Part shown: in pieces, positions 12,701-21,291 of the stretch | Numbering within the stretch: the first letter of the stretch is position 1 | Layout of the letters: every line of letters begins with the position of its first letter | From: Martensiomyces pterosporus | Lineage: Eukaryota; Kickxellomycota; Kickxellomycetes; Kickxellales; Kickxellaceae | Length of the DNA: 64,000 bases | Assembly: GCA_025201845.1 (NCBI GenBank) | Contig: MU603946.1 | Span: 19,793 to 83,792, forward strand | Direction: 5' to 3' | Program-made: the position numbers and the translations under genes | Notes under the pieces: generated by a model | The model's database searches: none | Seen by the model: the letters and a program-made list of their open reading frames with translations, nothing else | Told to the model about the DNA's origin: nothing

Positions 12701-12964
12701 GAGATTGTCGAGGAGCGCGTCAACAGCACCATCCGCACACACACACAGGCGTTGGCGTCGCTCAACGGCAAGCTCAAGGGCAACGAGTGGGAGGCCATGC
12801 CCTCGCCGGCAAAGGAGCTGCTCCGGCGATCGATGCTGGGCTTCCTGGCGCCCGGGCTGGCGGCCCTGTCAATCAGGATCCATGCAGTTGCGTCCCACCA
12901 CTGGTACGTGTACAAGGCCTTTTATTCATCCCTGTCCTCCCCCTCGTCTGCAAAGTGCCAGTAG
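9770..12964 (+). CDS. SOK1: SOK1/T-complex protein 11 (Tcp11)-domain protein
   Basis: A 1064-residue single-exon gene. Residues 1 to about 520 are disordered and rich in Ser, Ala, Pro and Thr. From about residue 530 the Tcp11 domain begins with the diagnostic 'LRELKIQNILQNPRLRHEVLF' region and 'LEFRPN', followed by the helical Tcp11 body with its conserved 'LLIELREIL' segment and a C-terminal helix bundle ending at the stop. Budding yeast Sok1 is a multicopy suppressor of loss of cAMP-dependent protein kinase; the family is tied to cAMP/PKA signalling. I chose the ATG at 9770 because the in-frame extension back to 9638 looks like 5' UTR translation (C/T-rich leader). Family assignment is firm; biochemical function is not known. 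Confidence 0.88.
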   Translation: MSESFTTQGNDYLPTHHTQTSTSRDEPASSSTSSATPQFLSTQNTQAFQLRDPAQAREATPPSDSDSECSAANTGAASTSASSTSPLSPLVANDACVTAISPAAAAAAPACISRVGSRIIDINAAVAAAPSTAVVSSPSSSPEFNSLSSDLRRRSAAASSCSWPSISASAANAVDTSALAAASGGCAPGSTATTGSLLSVAGAAETAAVVRRGIKRRGSDSSIILMAVGGSAGGSKDSAAVPAYAKRTYRAKTATLSRKRRSATGSGSSSAAPAALGRRGSGSGGSPRTPVSPAPLRLPTLVVTHAATESLARGGVSSSNLCSAHSLLRTRDSRSADCLSGTPALQVHGSNNGSKQRFSPGSQRASPAVFVSPPATAAGPPTAAATTAGDRALSFSSPQTMPAAAPRAAAAKEAKKALCSAVSTADGLPHTAATPAVTPSTAQAAPKVAPQASIAPCGGATAAAAVVAESAPNSTIAAASTPPPASAPAPAPAPTAAATAVTQQQSAFLQPPAIARPYQKHPEQHPCALPPINRYTLRELKIQNILQNPRLRHEVLFEPKLEFRPNSSGHLADAKQRAAMQYWAVVEHGLQGWTADGTSSGACARQQQQHHHQGSGLGMSAIPMLLIELREILAEMSEDSPRAELTQYAHELRERLDEERLRRQIEHSVFDPVPVVVYIADVMRQFAQPERCAAIDRLVSYVRRGRFVKALRAAFDVLEAIKIDIANHSIEMYREYMRSTAVAFERSHFNLALRRNSIQLEDTAEWWRKALASGKKYHISLDDIFFEASRELILDDGQAVPGLFRMDEGRVHAIRRELERLAIVGVVFLAFAQFLQIAGRNSPPPQPQSRGAGGPSSPATSTAGGEFKNASGRVDFERLAAECMLLVPEGCSVQWSESLIVPGASSLPLPASQQPPFADKSTAAGLAARGGEVSFTRLVTELVSLAERALGRAVSREEVEVLERTLLRSARYECPLREIVEERVNSTIRTHTQALASLNGKLKGNEWEAMPSPAKELLRRSMLGFLAPGLAALSIRIHAVASHHWYVYKAFYSSLSSPSSAKCQ

Positions 12965-13326
12965 AGCGCATCAGGCAGCCTCCCTGCTGCATCCATACAC
13001 ACTACATTGCTATCACTTATTTCTCAGTACTTCTGTCTATTTGCTATTGCCCATGTCTTCATTTCCCTCGTTACTTCACTGCTGTAAAAAATACACCTAT
13101 ACCCATTAATACACGTTCTCTACTGCTGCCGAGGCGCCAACCATGCACACGTGACAACAACCGTAAACGCCGTTTGTATGCCAGAAGGGACATAAAGGTC
13201 GGCAGGCATGTGCAGCACTGCGCTCGCTAAAAAAAAAACTGCTTTGCAAGTCTTGAGGCCATCCGTACTACATATATTGATTTCGCCAAGCTTTGCTCAT
13301 TATAACACTACGCGGCTGTTTCAATA
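12965..13326. other. Intergenic region between SOK1-like and cyclin C genes
   Basis: About 360 bases holding the SOK1-like 3' UTR and the cyclin C promoter. A CACGTG E-box lies at 13148-13153, 179 bases before the cyclin C start. An A8-9 run is present near 13230. No gene seen. Confidence 0.5.
13148..13153. promoter_or_regulatory. CACGTG E-box upstream of cyclin C gene
   Basis: The sequence GCACACGTGAC, 179 bases before the start codon. The same extended context (CACACGTGA) recurs before BET2 (28560) and the START-domain gene (43057). Confidence 0.4.
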
Positions 13327-15103
13327 ATGGCAGCCAACTACTGGGAGTCATCGCAGTTGTAAGTCAAACGCCGGAAAACCAAGGTGCAGGCAAGGCAGCA
13401 GAGCCACAAGAAAAACGGCTCCACAGCTCATCCAAGCCGTCTACCATGGCTTGCTGTTTCTCTCCCGGTTATGTGTGTGTAGCCAGCGGTTTATGCTGAC
13501 GAGATACGAGCTTGCCGAGGTGGAGAGCATGCATGCGATGCAACTGACTAGACACGAGACGGTGTACCTAAAGATATACTTCAACAGCTGTAAGTACAAA
13601 GTGAGCAGCAAAGGCGATTCTCCCCCTTTTTTGCAATTTATGCGGGTGCAATATCACTGCTCCCGTCTTATATATATATGCACGTCGCCTTTCGTGTTTG
13701 CTGCGCAGCAACACAGCGCGCATGCAAGGGTGACATTTGTGCTGAGTGACGTGTGCACACATAAATATAGTGTGGATGATATCGCTGCGCGATCCAACAA
13801 ATTAATGCAGCACATTTGATGCAGCACATTTGATGACCACGCCATTTTGATTGCTAGGCATGCATGGATACGCTAATGAACAATATCGCCCAATTTATGC
13901 GAGCTAGTGATTCAGAAGGTTGGCAAGCGGCTAAGGACACGGCAGGAAATTATTGCGACGGCCACAGTGTACTTCAAGCGGTTCTATATCAAGTAAGTGA
14001 TGAATGGCGGGTGCGTTGCAGCGTGCCAAAGGGAAGCTTGGCTCCCTTTTCTGTCTCGAGCTGGGTTCTTGGGCTCCGCAATATTAGCTGCAGTAGCTGC
14101 AATTTATTGCCCTGTTCCGCATTGTTGGCTGGCTATTACCAGAAATGCAGACAATCGCTGTTTGCCATTGTGCCTGCGTATTAAACCACCCGCACACTCC
14201 TGTTTTTCGCTTCTTGCCCTGCCGGCTGCTAGCAATACGTTCTACGACATCGATCCTTACCTAATGGTCGCTACTTGTGTGTACCTCGCGTGCAAGGTCG
14301 AGGAAAACCCGCATCACATCAAGCACATTTGGGGCGAAACAAAGGCGGCGCTGGCAGGTAGAGTGTCCATTTCCGGCTTGGCAGCAAAGCGCGCAAAATT
14401 GGGGGGTGGGTGGGAGAAGAGGGGGGGTGCACAGCAAGCCACATGCAGGCTGAGATGCTCGTTGCTAAACAGAAGCTGCTTTGCGTTGCCTGAGACTGTA
14501 GAAATCTCGGCAGACATCAAGTTCCCTTACGACATGCCAGACATTGCAGAGTGCGAGAGCTATTTGTTGGAGGAGATGAAGTTCTACCTCATTGTATACC
14601 ATCCATACCAAGTCCTTATCGAGTAAGTGTTCTGCCAGAGCCTGGCAGCAATGCATCCAAGCCTTGTCTCCTGTAGAGCGTCGCGTCATTTTGGTGGGTG
14701 GTGTGCTTACATACAAGGCTGTTTGTGTTTCCTATCTGCGCCCACCTGTTTTGGTTGTACTGGCCAATTGTGTAGCATCAGCGAGCAGATAAACCTCCCC
14801 AAGCCATCTCTACAAGCCGCCTGGTCAATTGTTAACGATAGCTATCTTACAGAGGCATGTCTGGTTTATCCACCACACGTCGTTGCGATAGCCTCGCTGT
14901 TTCTCTCGCGCGTGGTTGACCAAGGTAGCCAGCCCGATGTCGTTGCGCAGCAGTGGTATGCCGACCTGAATGTCGATATCACCGATGTGCTCCAGGTAGT
15001 CAACGACCTGCTGTGGCTGTACGACGTTTGGAATGGATACAAGGAGGGCAAAATGCCCGAGCTGGTGTCCAGATACATCGCTGATATTGCTGCGTCTAGC
15101 TGA
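13327..15103 (+). CDS. SSN8: Cyclin C (Mediator kinase-module cyclin, Srb11/Ssn8)
   Basis: Six exons inferred: 13327-13358, 13483-13589, 13908-13992, 14233-14357, 14502-14622, 14776-15103. They total 798 bases, in frame, for 265 residues. Introns have GTAAGT or GTAGAG donors and TAG acceptors. The protein opens MAANYWESSQF, matching the cyclin C start (human MAGNFWQSS). It has the cyclin box 'RQEIIATATVYFKRFYI', 'DPYLMVATCVYLACKVEE', and the second fold 'ECESYLLEEMKFYLIVYHPY' and 'AWSIVNDSYLTEACLVYPP'. Cyclin C pairs with Cdk8 in the Mediator kinase module and, in yeasts, also leaves the nucleus under stress to promote mitochondrial fission. An AATAAA lies 2 bases after the stop. Five introns in 800 coding bases is dense for this window. 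The exon 6 acceptor could be 6 bases further on without changing frame. Confidence 0.9.
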
Positions 15104-15287
15104 AAATAAATGGTTGCTTGTGGATGGTGCACATGATGCGGCCCCGTAAACATTGGCTTGGTGCCGGCAAAAGTAAGAGCACAGGGCAGCCTGTCTTGCA
15201 GTGCCGCCAGAAACACCTCAGCGACTCTTGCTGCTCTTTCCGGCCAATTGCAATTCTCCTGTGCTGCTCTCTCTTGTTCTCAACAAA

Positions 15288-16895
15288 ATGGCAGTTAGTG
15301 GCTTCCCGGCAATCAATGCTATCTTTCTGGCCGAGTTCCATCCAGATCAGGGGCCCATCGTCACGCTATCAATACCCGAGGATGCAGTGGAGGTAGGCGA
15401 CCAGAAGCACTATGGCGACAAAGGCAGCAGCAAAGACGATGGGCATGCTGCAGACCACCCAATGCTGAGCATCACCAGCACAGCCAGCAACGGCAACACC
15501 ATCAGCAGCACCTATCAGCAGCAGCATCAACAGCTACTACAGCAGCAGCAACAGAACCAGCCGGAGCATGCACAGGTGATCGAGCTGCTGAAGCGCCCGC
15601 ACTGCAACAAACCAGTTGTGGATAAGAGCAAGATAGACTTCAACGCAATCCAGACGTTGGTGATTCCCAAACTCACGCTGTTTGAGCGGCTTATCACAGT
15701 GAACACCGGGGTGCATAAGGTGATGTGCTACCCAATTGCCGTGGAGGGCAATTACCAGCGCAACGTTCTCATTTTTAACATGTGCTTTGCGTTCGACATT
15801 GATGCGGACACAAAGTGCTACGAATCGGTGGTCAAACGCGTCGGCTGCCTGTTAAAGGAGCTGGAGATTAAGGGCAGGCTGATGAGTAACCCAGAGGGCA
15901 AGCGGCCGCTTAGGGCGATGATGAACCAGCTGGTCAACAAGCTCAACGACCACGGCGAGTACCAGATCGACTTGGACCTCCAAGGCTTGTCACAGGCGGC
16001 TGTGCAGCCGCTGATTACCTCGAGCATCAGCATCAAGCTGTTCCCGCTGTATGACAACCCTAGTGAGATTGCGCCGTACCACGTGCCCGTAAAGACCATC
16101 GACGTAGATGTGGCCAAGCTCAAGTCGGCCAGGACCGTGTATTTGAACCAGTCGGCGGACGATATTCTGTGGGACCTGGTGCTCGATAAGGTGCTGCAGC
16201 GTATGGACAACGTTAACCATGTGCGACGGATTGCCAAGCTGACAAGAATCAGTGAGGCGACGGTCATTGCGGCGCTGAAGCACTTGGATTACTACGGGTG
16301 CATCGGGCTCGTGGACATTTTCCAGTTTGGCAACGTGTACGAGACGCAGCACCGGGTGCTGGAGTTTTATAGGGATGCGTGGCTGCAGAAGGAGTGCTTT
16401 AACTATGTCACTCGCGAGGGTGCGGCGGGGGACATCGGGATGCTGGAGCTTATTCAGCTGTACTCGACGATGCGAGAGAGACAGACAGTGGCTGAGTGGA
16501 TCGTCGGCAACCAGGTGGATATTGAGCGATTCGACGTGCGCAGATTCATAATCTTTGGCGTGATGCACCGGATCCTGCGTCGAGTGCACTGCTACCCGGT
16601 TCTGGATGAGCCAGAGACAAGGCACACCGATGAGGCTGATGGCGGTAGCAGCGGCAGTAGCAAGAGCGGAGAAGACGCACCCAGCGTCAATGGCGATGGC
16701 GATGGCGACGGCGACGATGGCGCAAGCAAGGACCGCCAAGCGGAGGAGGCGGATGGCGAGCTGACCTCACAGATAAAATCCCTGCTCGACGGCACACACC
16801 ACCTGGACGAAATCAGCGTTGTGACAGACAAGGATATATCCACACTGCGAGGCATGTTTGATAGGCATGGCGGCGTTGAATATGTTTATCTATAG
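15288..16895 (+). CDS. NPR2: NPR2, GATOR1/SEACIT subunit
   Basis: A 535-residue single-exon gene starting MAVSGFPAINAIFLAEFHPDQGP, which is the NPR2/NPRL2 longin-domain opening; the upstream in-frame extension to 15201 is leader. Family landmarks include 'LTLFERLITVNTGVHKVMCYPI', 'NVLIFNMCF', 'DLDLQGLSQAAVQPL' and, in the C-terminal winged-helix part, 'VRRIAKLTRISEATVIAALKHLDYYGCIGLVDIFQF'. Npr2 with Npr3 and Iml1 forms the GAP complex that shuts off TORC1 on amino-acid starvation, acting at the vacuole. Two low-complexity insertions interrupt the fold: a Q/S-rich one at about residues 45-95 and an acidic Gly/Ser one at about 445-490. It starts only 184 bases after the cyclin C stop, same strand. 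Confidence 0.93.
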   Translation: MAVSGFPAINAIFLAEFHPDQGPIVTLSIPEDAVEVGDQKHYGDKGSSKDDGHAADHPMLSITSTASNGNTISSTYQQQHQQLLQQQQQNQPEHAQVIELLKRPHCNKPVVDKSKIDFNAIQTLVIPKLTLFERLITVNTGVHKVMCYPIAVEGNYQRNVLIFNMCFAFDIDADTKCYESVVKRVGCLLKELEIKGRLMSNPEGKRPLRAMMNQLVNKLNDHGEYQIDLDLQGLSQAAVQPLITSSISIKLFPLYDNPSEIAPYHVPVKTIDVDVAKLKSARTVYLNQSADDILWDLVLDKVLQRMDNVNHVRRIAKLTRISEATVIAALKHLDYYGCIGLVDIFQFGNVYETQHRVLEFYRDAWLQKECFNYVTREGAAGDIGMLELIQLYSTMRERQTVAEWIVGNQVDIERFDVRRFIIFGVMHRILRRVHCYPVLDEPETRHTDEADGGSSGSSKSGEDAPSVNGDGDGDGDDGASKDRQAEEADGELTSQIKSLLDGTHHLDEISVVTDKDISTLRGMFDRHGGVEYVYL

Positions 16896-17448
16896 GCACT
16901 GCGTGCATACGAGCCTCTTCCTCTATAAGCCTATCTCTATTTGCGTGCGAGCGACAATACTCTGGCTGGATGCATGGATTGAAAAGCGAATCCAAACTAG
17001 GACAAACAATGAGCCAGCCGTCCCCCCCAGCAATGTAAGCGGTGGAAGTAGCATTAGCAGTATCCGGCTTAACAGCCGATTGTCTGCCAGCATCTCGCCT
17101 TAGAGAATATGCGGCTACCAGGCCTCCGCTGCTGTGTGCTGGATTGCCTGCCGAGTGGGCGTGTACTTGTGTCGAGCGACTGCACCCTTCCGTTCCTGAA
17201 GAAGCACCCTTGCCCCCACGCGCACCCGCCTCCTCTTTCTCCCCTGCGCTGCACTCCCTACATGATTTTCCTCTCTCGCTCCTTGCTTCTCCACACACTG
17301 CACTATATGCCGCTCGCCTTCTATTTATAAGAACATACGAGTCTTGCTATCGTGCGTTTCCCTTTTCAGCAGACCACTCCGCCTAGTCACATACGTGCCG
17401 GTCTTTTGAGCACTTCCCGTTGCACGCAGCCAAGGGAGTACATGAGCG
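16896..17448. other. Intergenic region and promoter of the CaaX-protein gene
   Basis: 553 bases with no coding sequence. C/T-rich from about 17190. TATAAG at 17326-17331 precedes the start codon by 118 bases and fits a TATA-type promoter for the next gene. A short upstream ATG at 17441 overlaps the start region in another frame (6 codons). Confidence 0.5.
17326..17331 (+). promoter_or_regulatory. TATA box of CaaX-protein gene
   Basis: TATAAG in a C/T-rich stretch, 118 bases before the first ATG of the micro first exon at 17449. Confidence 0.45.
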
Positions 17449-20400
17449 ATGATGGCAGCTGAAGTTATGCAAAAGGTAAGGCCTTCCAAGATGAGGCCGC
17501 TCCGCTTCTTGAGGCCCGCAGCCCTGGCCCCATGTATTCCCTTTCTCTGGTCTTGCCTCGCTGCTCCTCTCTTTATCTACATCAAGGGGCTGGAAAGAGC
17601 AGCGCTAGACCAGACCCGCAGTATCGTTATCGGCAGTAAAAGAGGAGTGTTTGTCGTGCTGTGTGGTGTATGGGGGAGCGGCTCTTGCGCGCTGCAGCCG
17701 TTTCGCAAAGCTGCGTGTATGGGTAAATTGCTGCTGCTGCTGTGATTCCGAGCTTGGGCTCTTTGTTGCTTGCAAGAAAAGCCTGAGTGACAATGAGGCG
17801 TTCATCCTCCCCACTTCGAGGCAAAACAACAACAATAACAATCACACAATTGGGCAGCAGTGATTATATATGGAGCTGAGCCAAGCCGAGACGTATGGAA
17901 AGTCAGCAAAAACACAATCAGCTCACGGGTCCAATGCCACAGCGCCTGCTGTCCCACATGCGCCCTCTTGGAAGCTGGGCTGCTCCCCCCCCCTTGTTTT
18001 CGCTTGCTCGCACTCGGCAGAAACTCTGCAGAAACAGCCTATTGCTTGGCCGCCACCCCCGGCCTACTCAGCGCACTGTTTTCCTTTCTTTTCCTCTCTT
18101 TCCCTTAGCGAGCAACACCTGCGCTCTTCTAATAGTCTTTTTGTATTATTGTTGCTCCTTTTACTTTGCCCCTTTGAAGTAGAATTCACAGGGCGTAGGG
18201 TACCAGAGAGCAGAGGCTGGATCGTCGTCGCTGCAAACCCAGGAACAGAAGCAACAGCAACAGCACCAGAAGCAACAGCAACAGCAGCAGCACCAGCACC
18301 AGCAGCAGAAGCAGCGACAGCAAGCAGCGTCGCACCGCGATCCACCACCTGCCAGCAGCACAAAGCCCAGTGCAGGACCAAAGAGACTCGTTCGCCAGTC
18401 GCGCAGTTTCAGCAACCTCACGTACAGTCAGAGGGAGGCGCTGGCTGCCATACACACGCAGCAGCAGCAGCACCCTTTACCCGTGGCAGATACGCAAAAC
18501 GCCATGAATCAGCACCGCACTCCACCCAATGGTAAGGGCGGAGGGCATGCGGCTGCTCATACTCGGTCGCAGACGTCTGATTTAAAGTACGCCAGTCACA
18601 CCGTATCGGCGGGCACGAGAGGCGAAAGAAAGGCTAGGACTCAGAGGCGCCGTACTGACGGCGCGGATAGCCTGCAAGCTGTCAAGCGGCCGTCAACGGC
18701 ACACGCGTCCACCTCGCCATCGTACTCGCATACAATCACATATAGCCAGTACCCCGACTTTGAGAACATCAAGGACCCCTTTGCGAAACGCGACAAGATC
18801 CCGATGACTAGCGGCCGTCGCCCATCGGTTAAAGGCAAAAAGGAAGGCCAGCGCGAGGTGCAGGCGAACAGGGGATCTGATGTTCGCGAAGACGGTGGCA
18901 TAGCTGAGGACAGTAATGCTGCTGGCAGGGGCAGTGATGGGGCTGACGCAGATGCCACCAACGAGCACGAGAACGGATCACGCTCTGCGCCACAGACGCC
19001 GGCTACTGCGTTCCGCCAAAAGCCCGTCAACCATGCTGACTTTGAAAGCAGGTTTGGTCAGCCAGCACCCAAGTTCTCCATACCAGGCGATGATGATCAT
19101 ACTGCCGACGCACCCCAGAGACTGCCGGCTGGTCCGATCGTCATTAAAAACGAATCGCAGGAGGGCGTCCCTACGCCGCTGAAGAAGCGCGACAAGATCC
19201 CCATGTACAGCGCGCAGCCCTTGCCTTTCAGCCAACCTCACGAGACACAGGCTGGTCTGCAGATGGAGCCGCTAGACACGAGACTGCCTGGATCGCCGGT
19301 GCAGCACGCATTCAGCCAGCAGGGTGCGACATCTGCAATTCCGGTGTCTGCAGAGCGCACGCCAAGCGAGGTTGATCGGTCGTTGCTGACCAGCCCGCTT
19401 ACTTCGCCTACACACCGGATGGATATACACTCCCGCGCACGCGAGTCTGGCCGCGGGTTGGCCACACCACCCCAATACCAGCAGCAGCAGCCCCAGTTTG
19501 CCGATGCTGCTCACGCAAAGTCGCCGGTGCGGCCGTTCAGCGGCCACTCAAATAGCCCGCGCTTGAAGATCGACATGGACAAGGTGGACACGCTGTATGC
19601 TAGGCAGAGCCTGATATTCGAGCAGAACAAGCTGAAGCGCAGTAATGGCAGCAGCGCATCTGTCCCCAAAACCGCTGGCTCATCAACTGCAGCCGACCCA
19701 GCGTCGTCTGCTGCAAATTACGCATCGATTGCTGGAGAAATCGAGACTCGGAATGGTGGTGCCGATGATCAGGCGATCCCGTTCGACCAGGTCCTTATTC
19801 CAACGGCGTTCAAGCGACTGCGAGCCCAGCTAGATGACCCGCACTTTGAGATGGACGAAGAAACGTATCGCAGATTCAAGCTCTCGGAGCGCTGGTATGC
19901 TCGTGAGGAGCGCATGCAGCTGGAGAGGGCGTTCAATACGGGCACCTTTGGCGAAAGCAAGAAGCGCAGCAGGCTTATTCGCTCGAGGCTCTCCGAAATC
20001 AGTGCAAGCGATGGGCCTGACGTGCTTATTTTCGACGGCATTGGCGAGGACAGGCGCCAGAATGCAGCCACTGCTGCGCCTGCTACCGGCGGCGATGCAG
20101 AAAATGAGTACGTGCCCATGCGTTCTGCCAGGCAGTCGCCGGGAAGGGATATGTACGTGACTCCAGAGCGCAGGCGCACACCCAGCAAGCAGGGGCCAGC
20201 CAGCGGATACACAAACGGCCACCGCCAGGCCACTGGCCTGACCAAGACTGCGACCACCGACAGTGCTGATAATGCTGCTCGTAGCGAGCTCACTCCTACT
20301 CCTTACAGGCAAAAGGGGGTTCCCCGAGGGTACGAGTCTCCTGGTGGTGCACCGTTTGCTGCTCCGGTGCCACCGCCTGCAGATGCCGAGTATGCCAGTC

Positions 20401-20456
20401 GGTTTATTCGTCTTGAGGTGCAGGATCAGCCACCGCAGCAGCAGCGGCAGCGGCAG

Positions 20457-20494
<38 letters not shown>

Positions 20495-20555
20495 TCGCGC
20501 GAGTGCTCGAAGCGAGGAATCGTCTAGCGGCTGCTGCGGCTGCATCGTCATGTAA
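17449..20555 (+). CDS. Unrecognised Q-rich protein with KRDKIPM motifs and CaaX tail
   Basis: Inferred exons: 17449-17475 (nine codons, donor GTAAGG) and 18183-20555, about 799 residues. A second acceptor at 18190-18191 would remove three codons. The exon 2 frame is open from 18183, so the coding region starts before the first internal ATG. Visible features: a Gln/His-rich tract (about 25-60); KRDKIPM twice (211-217 and 344-350), each followed by a disordered stretch; a charged helical block near 540-620 containing VLIPTAFKRL and ERWYAREERMQLERAF; a second poly-Gln run near 767-780; and a C-terminus CCGCIVM. The last four residues fit a farnesylation CaaX box (X = Met), with two cysteines just upstream that could be palmitoylated, as in Ras/Rho tails. 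I infer a plasma-membrane-associated regulator. I do not recognise the family. Confidence 0.75.
18240..18320 (+). repeat. CAG/CAA-rich tract coding poly-Gln/His
   Basis: Interrupted CAG, CAA and CAC codons near the start of exon 2 of the CaaX-protein gene. The tract is in frame and codes for Gln, Lys and His. Confidence 0.7.
20438..20494 (+). repeat. CAG/CAA tract coding poly-Gln
   Basis: A run of mostly CAG and CAA codons interrupted by CGG, 20 codons before the CCGCIVM tail of the CaaX-protein gene. Confidence 0.75.
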
Positions 20556-21291
20556 TTACTCCCACCCTCTGCCTATCAACGCCTTAGCAGCACCAACATT
20601 CCACCTGTCTCTTCTCACAGCCATGATATATAAATACTTGCTTCTTATTGATCCGCACCCAGAAACGGAAAGATGGCTCCAGTGAGCCGGGCTGAGAACA
20701 TTTTTAGGCTCGGCTGCAAAGAATGAGCAGGAAAACGGATCGCGACTGCGCACAACTCAGGGCGGCATTCTCTGTTTACTTTTTGGTGCTGGGCCTCTCT
20801 TCTTTTCTTTTCCGCAATTTGCATTTGGCACAAATCTGCTGCCCAAGAGTACAGCTTGTATCGCTATTTGCCGTCTGCCCACATTATACCTGCTTCAGCG
20901 CCGCTCTTAGCCTCACGCATAAAAGCAAGAGTGAATTTCCGTTCTTTCTGGCGGCAAATAGCAAACGACACACGCGCTCCCTGGCACACAAGGAGGCACG
21001 CGCATTCACACACCTGTGGAGAGTGCAGTTCGACAAGGCAGACTTTTGTTTCATTGAAGCCACGGACGCTGCTGCACACAACAGCCATCACTCGAAGGCA
21101 CTACAGACAGGGCGGTGCCAGTAAAGGGGAGAGTTGGCTGCAGGTAAGTCATCACTACGGAAGCCTACTCGCTTTGCGGAACCCGTGCGCCTGAGAAGAG
21201 TGTGTCATCTACACTGATGGTGGGGTGAACCTCCCGGTGTGCGCAAGCCGCTGGATTTCGTTTTTTTTCCCCAAAGACACATGTTGTAGCT
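20556..21291. other. Upstream region of SEN1 with possible 5' UTR intron
   Basis: 736 bases without a supported gene. TATATAAATA lies at 20627-20636. A good intron signature spans 21144-21289 (GTAAGT donor, TTGTAG acceptor) and would join a 5' UTR exon to a second exon beginning only two bases before the SEN1 ATG at 21292. The 133-codon open frame at 20723-21124 has no recognisable features and is probably leader. Confidence 0.4.

Noticed and set aside
20723..21124. 133-codon plus-strand ORF upstream of SEN1
   Set aside because: It lies in the likely SEN1 leader, ends before the candidate 5' UTR intron, and has no recognisable features.
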